A stretch of DNA of 37,745 bases from CAYSYM01 sp964435115. Its GTDB lineage: Bacteria > Chloroflexota > UBA6077 > CF-72. Below are positions 16,347 through 24,024 of the stretch, piece after piece. The number at the start of each line of letters is the position of its first letter. Within the stretch, counting starts at the first letter, position 1. The stretch spans positions 1-37,745 of the forward strand of contig CAYSYM010000037.1 of assembly GCA_964435115.1 (NCBI GenBank), given 5' to 3'. A model generated the notes under the pieces. It worked only from the letters and a program-made list of their open reading frames with translations, did no database searches and was not told the origin of the DNA. Made by a program: the position numbers and the translations under genes.

Positions 16347-16592
16347 GTTGTAAGCGGGACCGCGCCGGCCCTCCCCCCGGGCGGCGAGGCCAGCGTACCC
16401 TGGCCCACCCCAGTGGTCAAGGACATCAGAGGTTCTGGATAGGGTGCGTCGCTTGTCCGCCGCGGGGGCGTCACCCCGGGCGGGCGGATGCGTCGCTACG
16501 CTCACAGGAGTGAGCGGCGCGCCCAGCCGAAGACCGCACGGCCGGGGGTTGTAGCGACGGCGGTTGCCCGCCCCGGTCGGCGCGGCTATCGT
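16347..16592. promoter_or_regulatory. Divergent promoter region of the importer operon and CoA transferase
   Basis: On the plus strand TTGCCC (16564-16569), a 17-nt spacer and TATCGT (16587-16592) end 8 nt before the CoA-transferase GTG. On the minus strand TACAAC (16347-16352) ends 6 nt before the binding-protein ATG. Both would give almost leaderless mRNAs. A GGGG-CGTCA-CCCC hairpin-like element lies between, similar to that in the uvrC/murE gap. Confidence 0.45.
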
Positions 16593-16600
16593 GGGTCGGC

Positions 16601-17764
16601 GTGGTCGACCTTCCGCTCCAGGGCACCCGCGTACTCGACCTCTCCCGGCTGCTGCCGGGCGCCTTCTGCACCCTGGTGCTGGCCGACATGGGGGCCGAGG
16701 TGATCAAGGTCGAGATGCCGGGCGCCGGCGACCCGATGCGCTCCCTCGTCCCGTGGCCGGCCCTGGCGAACGCCTGGTTCAGCGCACTCAACCGGGGGAA
16801 GCAGAGCATCACGATCGACCTCAAGCAGGCCCGCGGCCGAGCGATCGCGCGCCGCCTGGCGTCGGCCAGCGACGTGCTGGTGGAGAGCTTCCGGCCCGGC
16901 GTGGCCGACCGGCTCGGCCTGGGCTACGCGGCGCTCGCCTCAACCCACCCGCCCCTCGTCTACTGCTCCATCACCGGCTTCGGGCAGCATGGGCCGTACC
17001 GCGACCGGGCGAACCACGACATCAACCACCTGGGACTAACGGGGCTGGCTATCCTGAACGGATCGAGCGAGGGGCCGCCAGTTCCACCGCCTGTCCAGGT
17101 GGCGGACATCGGCGGCGCGGCCTGGCCGGCTGTCTCGGCCATCCTGGCGGCGCTGCTGGCACGCCAGCGGACTGGCCGCGGCCGCTACCTGGACGTGGCC
17201 ATGCTGGACGGCACGCTGGGCTGGATGGGCATGTACCTGGCGGGCCGCTGGGCCGGCGGCCCGCCCCTGGAGCGCGGCCGCCTGGCGCTGAGCGGCGCGC
17301 TGGCGTGCTACCAGCTCTACCGCACCGCCGACGGCCGCTACATGGCCCTCGGCGCCCTCGAGCCGCCGTTCTGGCAGGCCTTCTGCGCTGCGCTCGGCCG
17401 GCCAGACTTCGCCCCACTCCAGTACGCCGCCAATCAGCAAGAGCGGCTGAAGGCTGAGGTGGCCGGTCTCGTGGCCGGCCAGACGCGGGCCACCTGGGTC
17501 GAGCGTTTCGCCAGCGTGGACGCCTGCTTCACGCCGGTCCTCGACCCGGACGAGGTCGCGGACGACCCCCAGGTCCGGGCGCGCGGGATGATCCGGCGGG
17601 TGGGGCCGGGCCGCGAGCGCCAGGTCGGGCCTGCGGTACCGTTCGCACCGGACACGCCACTGGCGCCGCCCCCGGCCCTGGGTGAGCACACAGACGCGCT
17701 GCTGGAAGGGCTGGGCTACTCAGTCTCGGAGATCGCGGCACTCAGGGCGGCCGGGGTGGTCTGA
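16601..17764 (+). CDS. Class III CoA-transferase (CaiB/BaiF family)
   Basis: It moves CoA between acyl-CoA thioesters and free acids, in carnitine, oxalate, bile-acid or aromatic acid metabolism depending on the member. The 387-residue product shows the family landmarks: LPLQGTRVLDLSRLLPGAFCTLVLADMGAEVIKVE in the first domain (6-38), NRGKQSITIDLK (64-75), ESFRPGVADRLGLGY (95-109), and the catalytic aspartate Asp169 in VADIGGAAW, at the same position as in formyl-CoA transferase. The C-terminal ACFTPVLDPDEVADDPQVRARGM motif is complete. The substrate pair is not assignable. The GTG start is 8 nt after a TATCGT -10. Its last 45 bp overlap the 3' end of lipB on the other strand. Confidence 0.93.
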   Translation: MVDLPLQGTRVLDLSRLLPGAFCTLVLADMGAEVIKVEMPGAGDPMRSLVPWPALANAWFSALNRGKQSITIDLKQARGRAIARRLASASDVLVESFRPGVADRLGLGYAALASTHPPLVYCSITGFGQHGPYRDRANHDINHLGLTGLAILNGSSEGPPVPPPVQVADIGGAAWPAVSAILAALLARQRTGRGRYLDVAMLDGTLGWMGMYLAGRWAGGPPLERGRLALSGALACYQLYRTADGRYMALGALEPPFWQAFCAALGRPDFAPLQYAANQQERLKAEVAGLVAGQTRATWVERFASVDACFTPVLDPDEVADDPQVRARGMIRRVGPGRERQVGPAVPFAPDTPLAPPPALGEHTDALLEGLGYSVSEIAALRAAGVV

Positions 17765-18652
17765 CCGCTGCGCGGCCCGTACCGGTGCGCTCCACCCGTG
17801 GGCCACGCTGGCGCCGGTCCACGCGCCCGGCACCTCTCCGACTCCCTGCCTGCGACTTGCCGAGCGTCTCCGCGCATCGGCCGCGGACGGGGTGATCGGA
17901 TCGTGCCTCCCCTCCCACGCCACATCGACTCCGAACTCGGCCGCGAAGGCCTCGGCGACCAGCCCTTGGAAGCCCTCCACGTCTACCTGGCGCCCGAGGA
18001 TCGCGGCCGCCGAGGTGACGCCGAGTTCGCCAATGCCGCATGGGTTGATCAGACCAAAGTGCGCCAGGGTCGGCTGCAGGTTGACGGCGAAGCCGTGGAG
18101 GGTCACGCCGTGCCGCCGCGCTACCCCGATCGCCGCGATCTTCCCCCGCGGCGTCCACACCCCCACGTGCCCCGGCGTGGCGTGCGCCTCCACGCCGATC
18201 TCCGCCAGGGCCCGCGCCAGCAGTCGCTCCAGCCCGTGGATGTACCGCGGCACCGTCAGCCCGAGCGCGTGCAGCTTGAGGATCGGGTAGCCGACGAGCT
18301 GCCCGGGTCCATGGTAGGTCACCAGCCCGCCCCGGGAGGTGCGGTGGACGGTGATCCCCCGCTCCGCCAGCGCCGCCTCCGAGAGGTAGACGTCGTCCAG
18401 CGTCGCCCGCCGGCCGAGCGTGATGACGGGCGGGTGCTCCAACAGCAGCAGGGTGTCCGGCGCCTGGCCGCGCTGCCGCGCCTCGGCCAGCTCCTCCTGG
18501 ACCCGGAGGGCCGCGGCGTAGTCGACCAGGCCGAGATTGACCACTCGCACCTCCGGCTGGCCCGCGGCGCCTGCCGCGTGTGCCCCGCGCAACCTTGTAG
18601 GGCGGCTGCCACTCCCCACGGGTGCCAGGGGCAAGCTGGACGAGGATGCCAC
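17720..18652 (-). CDS. lipB: Lipoyl(octanoyl) transferase
   Basis: It transfers octanoate from acyl carrier protein to lipoyl domains of 2-oxoacid dehydrogenases and the glycine cleavage system. Key motifs: LLLLEHPPVITLGRRA (68-83), RGGLVTYHGPGQLVGYPI (107-124), the catalytic Lys171 in GKIAAIGV, GFAVN, and catalytic Cys205 in INPCGIGELGVTS. The conserved core ends near residue 248; about 60 further residues, rich in Ser/Arg/Gly, are not part of the family and are partly encoded opposite the CoA-transferase 3' end. The 310-residue reading starts at GTG 18652, only 3 nt after the lpd stop but without a Shine-Dalgarno sequence. GTG at 18544 (Val37), preceded by GGAGG, starts exactly at the conserved core and may be the true start. 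Co-transcription with lpd is functionally sensible. Confidence 0.93.
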   Translation of the reverse strand: MASSSSLPLAPVGSGSRPTRLRGAHAAGAAGQPEVRVVNLGLVDYAAALRVQEELAEARQRGQAPDTLLLLEHPPVITLGRRATLDDVYLSEAALAERGITVHRTSRGGLVTYHGPGQLVGYPILKLHALGLTVPRYIHGLERLLARALAEIGVEAHATPGHVGVWTPRGKIAAIGVARRHGVTLHGFAVNLQPTLAHFGLINPCGIGELGVTSAAAILGRQVDVEGFQGLVAEAFAAEFGVDVAWEGRHDPITPSAADARRRSASRRQGVGEVPGAWTGASVAHGWSAPVRAAQRSDHPGRPECRDLRD

Positions 18653-18655
18653 GGC

Positions 18656-20173
18656 TCAGACGCCGGCGCCCGCGGCCCGGCGGCTCGGTCCCACGTGGAC
18701 CGGCATGCCCAGGGCGACCATGCTCGCCTCCATCGTCGTTTCACCCAGCGTCGGGTGGGCGTGGATCGCGTTGGCGATGTCCTCCAGCGTCGCCTCCAGG
18801 TCCAGCGCTAGCACCCCCTCCGGGAGCAGGTCGCTCGCGCTGGGGCCGACGATGTGCACCCCCAGCACTTCGCCGTACTTGCGGTCGGCCACGACCTTCA
18901 CCAGCCCATCCGTCTGGCCGAACGTCTGCGCCCGCCCGGACGCGGCGAAGGGGAACTTGCCCACCACCACGTCGTAGCCCGCCTCGCGCGCCTTCGCCTC
19001 TGAGAGGCCAACGCTGGCCACTTCGGGGTGGGTGAACGTGGCGGCGGGCACGGCCTTGTAGCGCATCTTCTCGCCCGTGTGCCCGGCGATCACGCCTGCC
19101 GCCACCAGCCCCTGGTGCGAGGCCACGTGCGCCAGCAGCACTTTCCCAGTCAGGTCGCCAATGGCGTACACGTTCGGCACGCTCGTCCGCATCTGGTCGT
19201 CCACCTGGACGAACCCGCGCTGGTCTAGCTTCACGCCGCTCTTCCCGATCTGCAGCTCGTCGGTATTCGGCTTGCGACCCACGCCGACCAGGACGTTGTC
19301 CACCTCGACTGTCTGTGGGTTGCCACCGTCCTTGTCGGTGACGGTGACTGTGAGCGCGCCACCCTTCCTGCCAGCGCGCTCGATCTTTGAGACGGAAGAG
19401 CCAGGCATCACCTTGATGCCGCGCTTTGCGAACGAGCGGGCCAGCGTGCGGCCCATGTCCTCGTCCTCGATGGGCAGCAGCGTGGGCAGGATCTCGACGA
19501 TCGTCACCGCGGATCCGAACACGTGGAACATCGTCGCCCACTCGGCGCCGACTGCCCCGCCGCCGAGGATCAAGATGCGACGCGGCACCTCGCGCAGCAG
19601 GAAGGCGCCATCTGAGTTGATGACTCCGGGGAGATCGATGCCCGGGATCGGGAGCGCCGTGGGCGTCGAGCCGGTGGCGATGATCACGTTCCTGCCGGCC
19701 ACTGTCGCCTGTGGCTGCCCGTCCGCCGCGGCGGGCGCGTTGTAGAGCGGGCCACCTTCACCCAGCGGCGACTGGCCGACGCCGAGCACCTCCAGGCTCG
19801 TGGGTCCGGTGAAGCGCGCGTGTCCCTTGAAGAGCGTCACGCCGTTCGTCTTGAGCAGGCTCGCCACGCCATCGGTGAGGCTCTTGACCACGCGATCCTT
19901 GCGCGCCAGCACGGCCGGGTACTCCAGCCGCACGTTCTCCGCCAGCACGCCGTACTCCGCGCTGTGCTGCAGCGTCTCGAACACCTCGGCCGAGCGGAGC
20001 ATGGCCTTGGTGGGGATGCAGCCCCAGTTCAGGCACACCCCGCCGGGGCGCTCCTTCTCGATCACGGCCGTCTTCAGACCGTACTGGGCGGCCCGAATGG
20101 CAGCGACGTACCCGCCGGGTCCGCCACCCACGATGACCACGTCAAACGCGTTGGTGCTCGCCTGCTCAGCCAT
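18656..20173 (-). CDS. lpd: Dihydrolipoyl dehydrogenase (E3)
   Basis: A flavoprotein that reoxidises dihydrolipoamide in 2-oxoacid dehydrogenase and glycine cleavage complexes. At 505 residues it is slightly long. FAD-binding DVVIVGGGPGGYVAAIRAAQ (11-30), redox disulfide GGVCLNWGCIPTK (Cys47/Cys52), IATGSTP, NAD-binding ILILGGGAVGAEWA, FAD contact VYAIGDLTG, and the active-site His-Glu pair in HAHPTLGET near the C-terminus are all present. The extra length comes from an insertion of about 25 residues around LGVGQSPLGEGGPLYN in the FAD domain and a short Ala/Arg tail. GAGGA lies 6 nt before the ATG. It lies between the moeA-type gene (78-nt gap) and lipB (3-nt gap), so it probably has a local promoter as well as read-through. 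Confidence 0.96.
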   Translation of the reverse strand: MAEQASTNAFDVVIVGGGPGGYVAAIRAAQYGLKTAVIEKERPGGVCLNWGCIPTKAMLRSAEVFETLQHSAEYGVLAENVRLEYPAVLARKDRVVKSLTDGVASLLKTNGVTLFKGHARFTGPTSLEVLGVGQSPLGEGGPLYNAPAAADGQPQATVAGRNVIIATGSTPTALPIPGIDLPGVINSDGAFLLREVPRRILILGGGAVGAEWATMFHVFGSAVTIVEILPTLLPIEDEDMGRTLARSFAKRGIKVMPGSSVSKIERAGRKGGALTVTVTDKDGGNPQTVEVDNVLVGVGRKPNTDELQIGKSGVKLDQRGFVQVDDQMRTSVPNVYAIGDLTGKVLLAHVASHQGLVAAGVIAGHTGEKMRYKAVPAATFTHPEVASVGLSEAKAREAGYDVVVGKFPFAASGRAQTFGQTDGLVKVVADRKYGEVLGVHIVGPSASDLLPEGVLALDLEATLEDIANAIHAHPTLGETTMEASMVALGMPVHVGPSRRAAGAGV

Positions 20174-20189
20174 ACGATTCCTCGGAAAC

Positions 20190-20220
20190 GAGTCGGTAGT
20201 CGCGAGTCGGCAGTCGGCGG
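20190..20220. repeat. Short tandem AGTCGG-type repeat before lpd
   Basis: Four near-copies of an AGTCGG-like unit (AGTCGGT, AGTCGCG, AGTCGGC, AGTCGGC) run head to tail, 17-47 nt upstream of the lpd ATG. It is either a small expanded repeat or a repeated regulator site. Confidence 0.4.
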
Positions 20221-20251
20221 AGAGTGGGCGAGGTCCAGAGGCGGCCCCGGC

Positions 20252-22177
20252 TCAACCCTCCCAGACCACGCGGCCCATGCTGGAGACATCGTACCCGCCA
20301 AGCCGCTCCACCTGGCTCCTCATGCGCGGGCCGCGCACGATCCCCAGCAAGGGTGCCAGCACCGGCGCGTCGTAGAACTCGCGGGGGATGATCAGGTCGT
20401 ACCGTTCCTGGAAGAGGGGCACGAACTCCAGGTCCAGCGCCCGGGCCGCAGCGAGGATGCCCAGCCCCACGTCCGCGGCCCCGCTGGCGACGTCCGCCGC
20501 CACTGCCAGGTGGGTGTACTCCTCGCGCTCGTAGCCCCGAATTCGGCCCGGCTCGAGGCCGCGCTGCTTGAGCTGGTAGTCCAGCAGCACCCGCGTGCCC
20601 GAGCCGCGCTGCCGGTTGACAAACAGCACGTCGGGCCGGGCCAGGTCTTCGAGCGTGGCCAGCCCCTTCGGGTTGCCCGGCGGCAGGATCAACCCCTGGA
20701 CGCGTCCAACCAGCGTCACGATCACGACCCGGCGATCGGGCAGGTAGCGCTGGACGTACGAGACGTTGTACTCGCCACTCTCCTCGTCGAGCAGGTGGCT
20801 GCCGGCGAGGTGCGCCTCGCCGCGCGAGAGGGCGATCAGCCCGCCCAGGCTGCCCACGTTCGAGGACGCGAGCGAGGCGCCCGGGACCACCTTCGCCAGC
20901 TCGTTGGAGAGCAGGTCCAGCGCCAGGTCGTGGCTGCCGCTGGCCACGATCGTCTTGCGCACCTCGTCCGGCCGGCGCAGCAGCTCCACCTCCACCTCGG
21001 CGCCCGCGTGCAAGCCCTCCGAGAAGCGCGGAACGCGGACGATGCCGTCTGCCCGCACCAGCGACATGATGACGCCGGCCCCCCGCGAGAGCGGCGAAGC
21101 AACCGTTTGCTCGCCCACCTGGCCTACCTTCACCCGCACGAGCTCCTCCTCGCCCATCGGCGAGAGCAGCTTGCGGGTGAAGCGCGCCTTCAGCGTTGGC
21201 CGCTCGGGCACGGCCAGCCCCTGGAGGCGGTAGACGAGCGGCCGCACGAAGAGCTCGTTCGTCAAGATGGCCGAGACCGGGTAGCCGGGGATGCCCACCA
21301 GCGGCGTGCCACCGCTGGAGATGCCGAGCACGACGGGGTGCCCGGGGCGGATGGCCACGCCGTGCACCAGCAGCTCGCCCAGCTCGGCCACGATCGAGGC
21401 CGTGTAGTCCTCGGAGCCCGCCGACGAGCCCGCGTTCACCACCACCACGTCGTGCGTCTCGAGCGCGGCGGCCACGCGGTCCAGAATGAGCGCGCGGTCG
21501 TCGGGCGTCGGCGGCACGCGGCACGCTTCGCCGCCCCACTCGCGCACCTGGCTGGCAAGCACCACGGAGTTGAAGTCGACGATGTCGCCGGGCTTCAGCG
21601 CCGCGCCGGGCTCCACCAGCTCGGTGCCCGTTGGCAGCACCGCCACCCTCGGACGACGCCGGACGTTGACCGCGGTGTGGCCGGCGGCGGCGACGGCGCC
21701 CAGGTCAGCCGCCGTCAGCACGCGGCTTTCTGGGAGGACCAGCTCGGTGGCGACGAGGTCCTCGCCCATCGGGCGGACGTGCTGCCAGGGAGCCACGGGC
21801 GCCAGGATCTCCACCTCGCCCTCACCGACCTGCTGGACCTGCTCGGCCATGACCACCGCGTTGCGGCCTGGTGGCATCGGGTCCCCGGTGTCGAGCCACG
21901 TGGCCTGCGTCGCGAGCGACAGCCGCAGTGGGCTCGTCTCGCTGGCGCCGAGCGTGTCTTCGGCGCGCACCGCGATGCCGTCCATGGCCGCGGCATGGTA
22001 GTGCGGCACGCTGGTGCGGGCGAAGACCGGCTCAGCCGTTACCCGCCCCAGCGCCTCCGTCACCCCCACCTCCTCGCCCTCGAGTGGCTGCAGCCGCCCC
22101 CGGCGTTCGAGCGCCCGCCAGAAGCGCGCCAGCGCCTCCTCCAGCGGAATGTCTTCCAGATACACGGTGCGAGGCAT
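20252..22177 (-). CDS. MoeA-type molybdopterin molybdotransferase fused to a periplasmic-binding-like domain
   Basis: A two-part protein of 641 residues. Residues 1-400 are a complete MoeA (insertion of molybdate into adenylylated molybdopterin): SVPHYHAAAMDGIAVRAEDT, LDTGDPMPPGRNAVVMAEQV, VRRRPRVAVLPTGTEL, VVVNAGSSAGSEDYT, and GIPGYPVSAILTNELFVRP. The rest (about 415-641) is a cytoplasmic PBP-like domain of the kind seen in LysR effector domains and anion-binding proteins (SRGEAHLAGSHLLDEESGEY, GLILPPGNPKGLATLEDL, FVNRQRGSGTRVLLDYQL, AADVASGAADVGLG). The domain probably senses or delivers an oxyanion such as molybdate or tungstate (inference). Its ATG overlaps the stop of the preceding moeA (TAATG), so translation is coupled. 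The GIPGYPVS variant at the usual GxPGNPxS site is noticeable. Confidence 0.92.
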   Translation of the reverse strand: MPRTVYLEDIPLEEALARFWRALERRGRLQPLEGEEVGVTEALGRVTAEPVFARTSVPHYHAAAMDGIAVRAEDTLGASETSPLRLSLATQATWLDTGDPMPPGRNAVVMAEQVQQVGEGEVEILAPVAPWQHVRPMGEDLVATELVLPESRVLTAADLGAVAAAGHTAVNVRRRPRVAVLPTGTELVEPGAALKPGDIVDFNSVVLASQVREWGGEACRVPPTPDDRALILDRVAAALETHDVVVVNAGSSAGSEDYTASIVAELGELLVHGVAIRPGHPVVLGISSGGTPLVGIPGYPVSAILTNELFVRPLVYRLQGLAVPERPTLKARFTRKLLSPMGEEELVRVKVGQVGEQTVASPLSRGAGVIMSLVRADGIVRVPRFSEGLHAGAEVEVELLRRPDEVRKTIVASGSHDLALDLLSNELAKVVPGASLASSNVGSLGGLIALSRGEAHLAGSHLLDEESGEYNVSYVQRYLPDRRVVIVTLVGRVQGLILPPGNPKGLATLEDLARPDVLFVNRQRGSGTRVLLDYQLKQRGLEPGRIRGYEREEYTHLAVAADVASGAADVGLGILAAARALDLEFVPLFQERYDLIIPREFYDAPVLAPLLGIVRGPRMRSQVERLGGYDVSSMGRVVWEG

Positions 22178-23415
22178 TAGAACAGCACCACCTCGACCTG
22201 CTCGCCTTGGGCGAGGCCGCCTTTGTCGAGCGGGACCTTCAGCATCCCGTCAGCGCGGATGAGGGTGTAGATCAGGTTGGACTTGCCGAAGACCGGCACG
22301 GCACCCAGCCCGTCCTCGCGCCGCTCCAGCCGCACCTGCACGTAGTCCTCACGCCCCGTTGCCGAGGCGACGTTCCGCGCCAGGCGTGCCACCACGGTCC
22401 GCGGCAGTGGTTGCGCGGCGCCGCTGAGGTACGCCAGCGTGGGCGCCACGAACAGGTCGAAGGTCACCATGCAGGAGACCGGGTTGCCGGGCAGGCCAAA
22501 GACTGGCTTGCCGCCGCACACGGCAAGGATGGTCGGCTTGCCGGGCTTGAGCGAGACGCCGTGCACCAGCACCCCGGGCTGGCCGAGCGCGTCGATCGCC
22601 TGGGCGGTCATATCGCGCAGGCTGACCGAGCTGCCGGCCGAGAGGAGCAGCACGTCGCACTCCGGGAACGCCCGCTCCGCCGCCCGCGCCAGCACCTCGT
22701 AGACGTCGGGGAAGACGCCGACGAGCCAGGGCTCGTGGCCAGCGCGCCGCACGAGCGCGGCCAGCGTGTACGAGTTGACGTCGCGAATCTGTCCCGGGCC
22801 GGGCTCCTGCGCCGGGTCGACCACCTCGTCGCCCCCGGAGATGATGCCCACCCGCTGGCGTCGCGCCACGGCCACCTCGGTGATGCCCAGCGCCACCAGG
22901 CCGCCGAGGTCCTGCGGACGCAGCGCGTGGCCCTTCGGCAGCACCAGGTCGCCCGCCCGCACGTCTTCGCCGACCTGGACGACGTTCTCGCCCGGCGCGA
23001 CGGCCCGCAACGCCTCGATGGTGTCAGGGCCGACCTCCTGGGTCTGCTCCACCATGAGCACCGCGTCGGCGCCTGGCGGCAGCATGCCGCCGGTGTAGAT
23101 CCGCACACACTGGCCGGCCTGGACAGCCACCCCGGGCGCGCGGCCCATCGGCACCTCGCCGACGACGGCCAGGTAGGCTGGCAGCCCCTCAGTGGCGCCG
23201 AACGTGTCGGCCGCTCGGACCGCGAACCCGTCCATGGTGGAGCGCGGGAAATTAGGGAGGTCAGCGGGCGCGCGCAGCTCCTCGGCGAGCACGCGGTCCA
23301 GCGCCTCGCCCGTCGGGATGCGCTCCGCCCGCACGCCGGACGGGAGGCTCTCCAGCAGGATGCGCAGCCCCTCGAGCGGTGTCTTGACGTTGAACAGCTC
23401 GTGCTGCGCGCCCAC
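22177..23415 (-). CDS. moeA: Molybdopterin molybdenumtransferase MoeA
   Basis: The last step of molybdenum cofactor synthesis. The 412-residue protein has the normal MoeA length and motifs: LPNFPRSTMDGFAVRAADT (53-71), RIYTGGMLPPGADAVLMVEQT, GENVVQVGEDVRAGDLVLPKG, RRQRVGIISGGDEV, LLLSAGSSVSLRD in place of the more usual GGxSxGxxD, VHGVSLKPGKPTILA, and FGLPGNPVSCMVTFDLFV. Start GTG 23415 follows the YbaK-like stop by 4 nt, and the stop overlaps the ATG of the MoeA-PBP fusion. Two MoeA paralogues in tandem suggest different metals or different apo-enzyme targets. Confidence 0.93.
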   Translation of the reverse strand: MGAQHELFNVKTPLEGLRILLESLPSGVRAERIPTGEALDRVLAEELRAPADLPNFPRSTMDGFAVRAADTFGATEGLPAYLAVVGEVPMGRAPGVAVQAGQCVRIYTGGMLPPGADAVLMVEQTQEVGPDTIEALRAVAPGENVVQVGEDVRAGDLVLPKGHALRPQDLGGLVALGITEVAVARRQRVGIISGGDEVVDPAQEPGPGQIRDVNSYTLAALVRRAGHEPWLVGVFPDVYEVLARAAERAFPECDVLLLSAGSSVSLRDMTAQAIDALGQPGVLVHGVSLKPGKPTILAVCGGKPVFGLPGNPVSCMVTFDLFVAPTLAYLSGAAQPLPRTVVARLARNVASATGREDYVQVRLERREDGLGAVPVFGKSNLIYTLIRADGMLKVPLDKGGLAQGEQVEVVLF

Positions 23416-23419
23416 GACG

Positions 23420-23911
23420 CTACGCCGCCTCGTCCTTCAGGTCCACCACCCGGCCGCCGCTCACCCGCACCAGATCCTGCGGGGAGATGGGAAACACCGC
23501 GTTCGGGGTGCCGGCCGCGGCCCAGACAAGGTCGTACCGGAGGAGGTCGCGGTCGACGTAGACGGGCAAGTCGCAGGCGTGCCCGACCGGGGGAACGCCG
23601 CCGATGGCGAAGCCCGTCACCGCCCGGACCTGGTCGGCGGCGGCCCGCCCCACGGGCTGGCCCGTGAGGGCGCGCAGCTTGCCCACGTCGACCCGGTTCG
23701 TGCCGGACGCAAGCACCACGACGGGCTGCTCCCCGGCCATGAAGACGAGCGATTTGACGATCCGCTCCACGCTCGTCCCGATTGCCGCGGCCGCTTCCGG
23801 CGCCGTCCGGGTGCTGGCGTCGAACGTCCTGATCTGAGCCGTGAACCCGCGCTCGGCGAGCGCATCCACGACGCGCCGCACTGTCGGTCCGAGTTCCTGC
23901 GCCTGCGCCAT
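23420..23911 (-). CDS. YbaK/EbsC-type aminoacyl-tRNA deacylase-like protein
   Basis: A 163-residue protein of the editing-domain family that includes Cys-tRNA(Pro) deacylase YbaK and ProX. Conserved features: the lysine in ERIVKSLVFMAGEQPVVVLASGTNRVD, GQPVGRAAADQVRAVTGFAIGGVPPVGH with the GGxPPxGH loop, and YVDRDLLRYDLVWAAAGTPNAVFPISPQDLVRVSGG. It probably hydrolyses mischarged aminoacyl-tRNA. The ATG at 23911 is chosen for AGGTGG 7 nt upstream; a TTG two codons earlier (23917) lies 8 nt after a TACAAT element and could be a leaderless start. It is the first gene of a five-gene minus-strand run (this gene, moeA, moeA-PBP, lpd, lipB) and is divergent from the M3-like gene. Confidence 0.9.
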   Translation of the reverse strand: MAQAQELGPTVRRVVDALAERGFTAQIRTFDASTRTAPEAAAAIGTSVERIVKSLVFMAGEQPVVVLASGTNRVDVGKLRALTGQPVGRAAADQVRAVTGFAIGGVPPVGHACDLPVYVDRDLLRYDLVWAAAGTPNAVFPISPQDLVRVSGGRVVDLKDEAA

Positions 23912-24011
23912 CGCCAATCCACCTGATTGTAGGCCTCGCCGCGTCCGGCCCCGGGCGGCAGCAGGCCGCCCTCCAGGCGAACGGACCGCCAGCGTGGCGT
24001 AGCCCTCAGGC

Positions 24012-24017
24012 TACACT
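24012..24017 (+). promoter_or_regulatory. -10 element of the M3-like gene
   Basis: TACACT ends exactly 7 nt before the GTG at 24025, with no ribosome-binding site, which suggests a leaderless mRNA beginning at the start codon. No -35 match is visible. Confidence 0.45.
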
Positions 24018-24024
24018 CCACCTC

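Noticed and set aside
19820..22180. A 786-residue plus-strand open frame
   Set aside because: It is antisense to the MoeA-PBP fusion and lpd, has a His/Arg/Gln-rich composition, and shows no domain.
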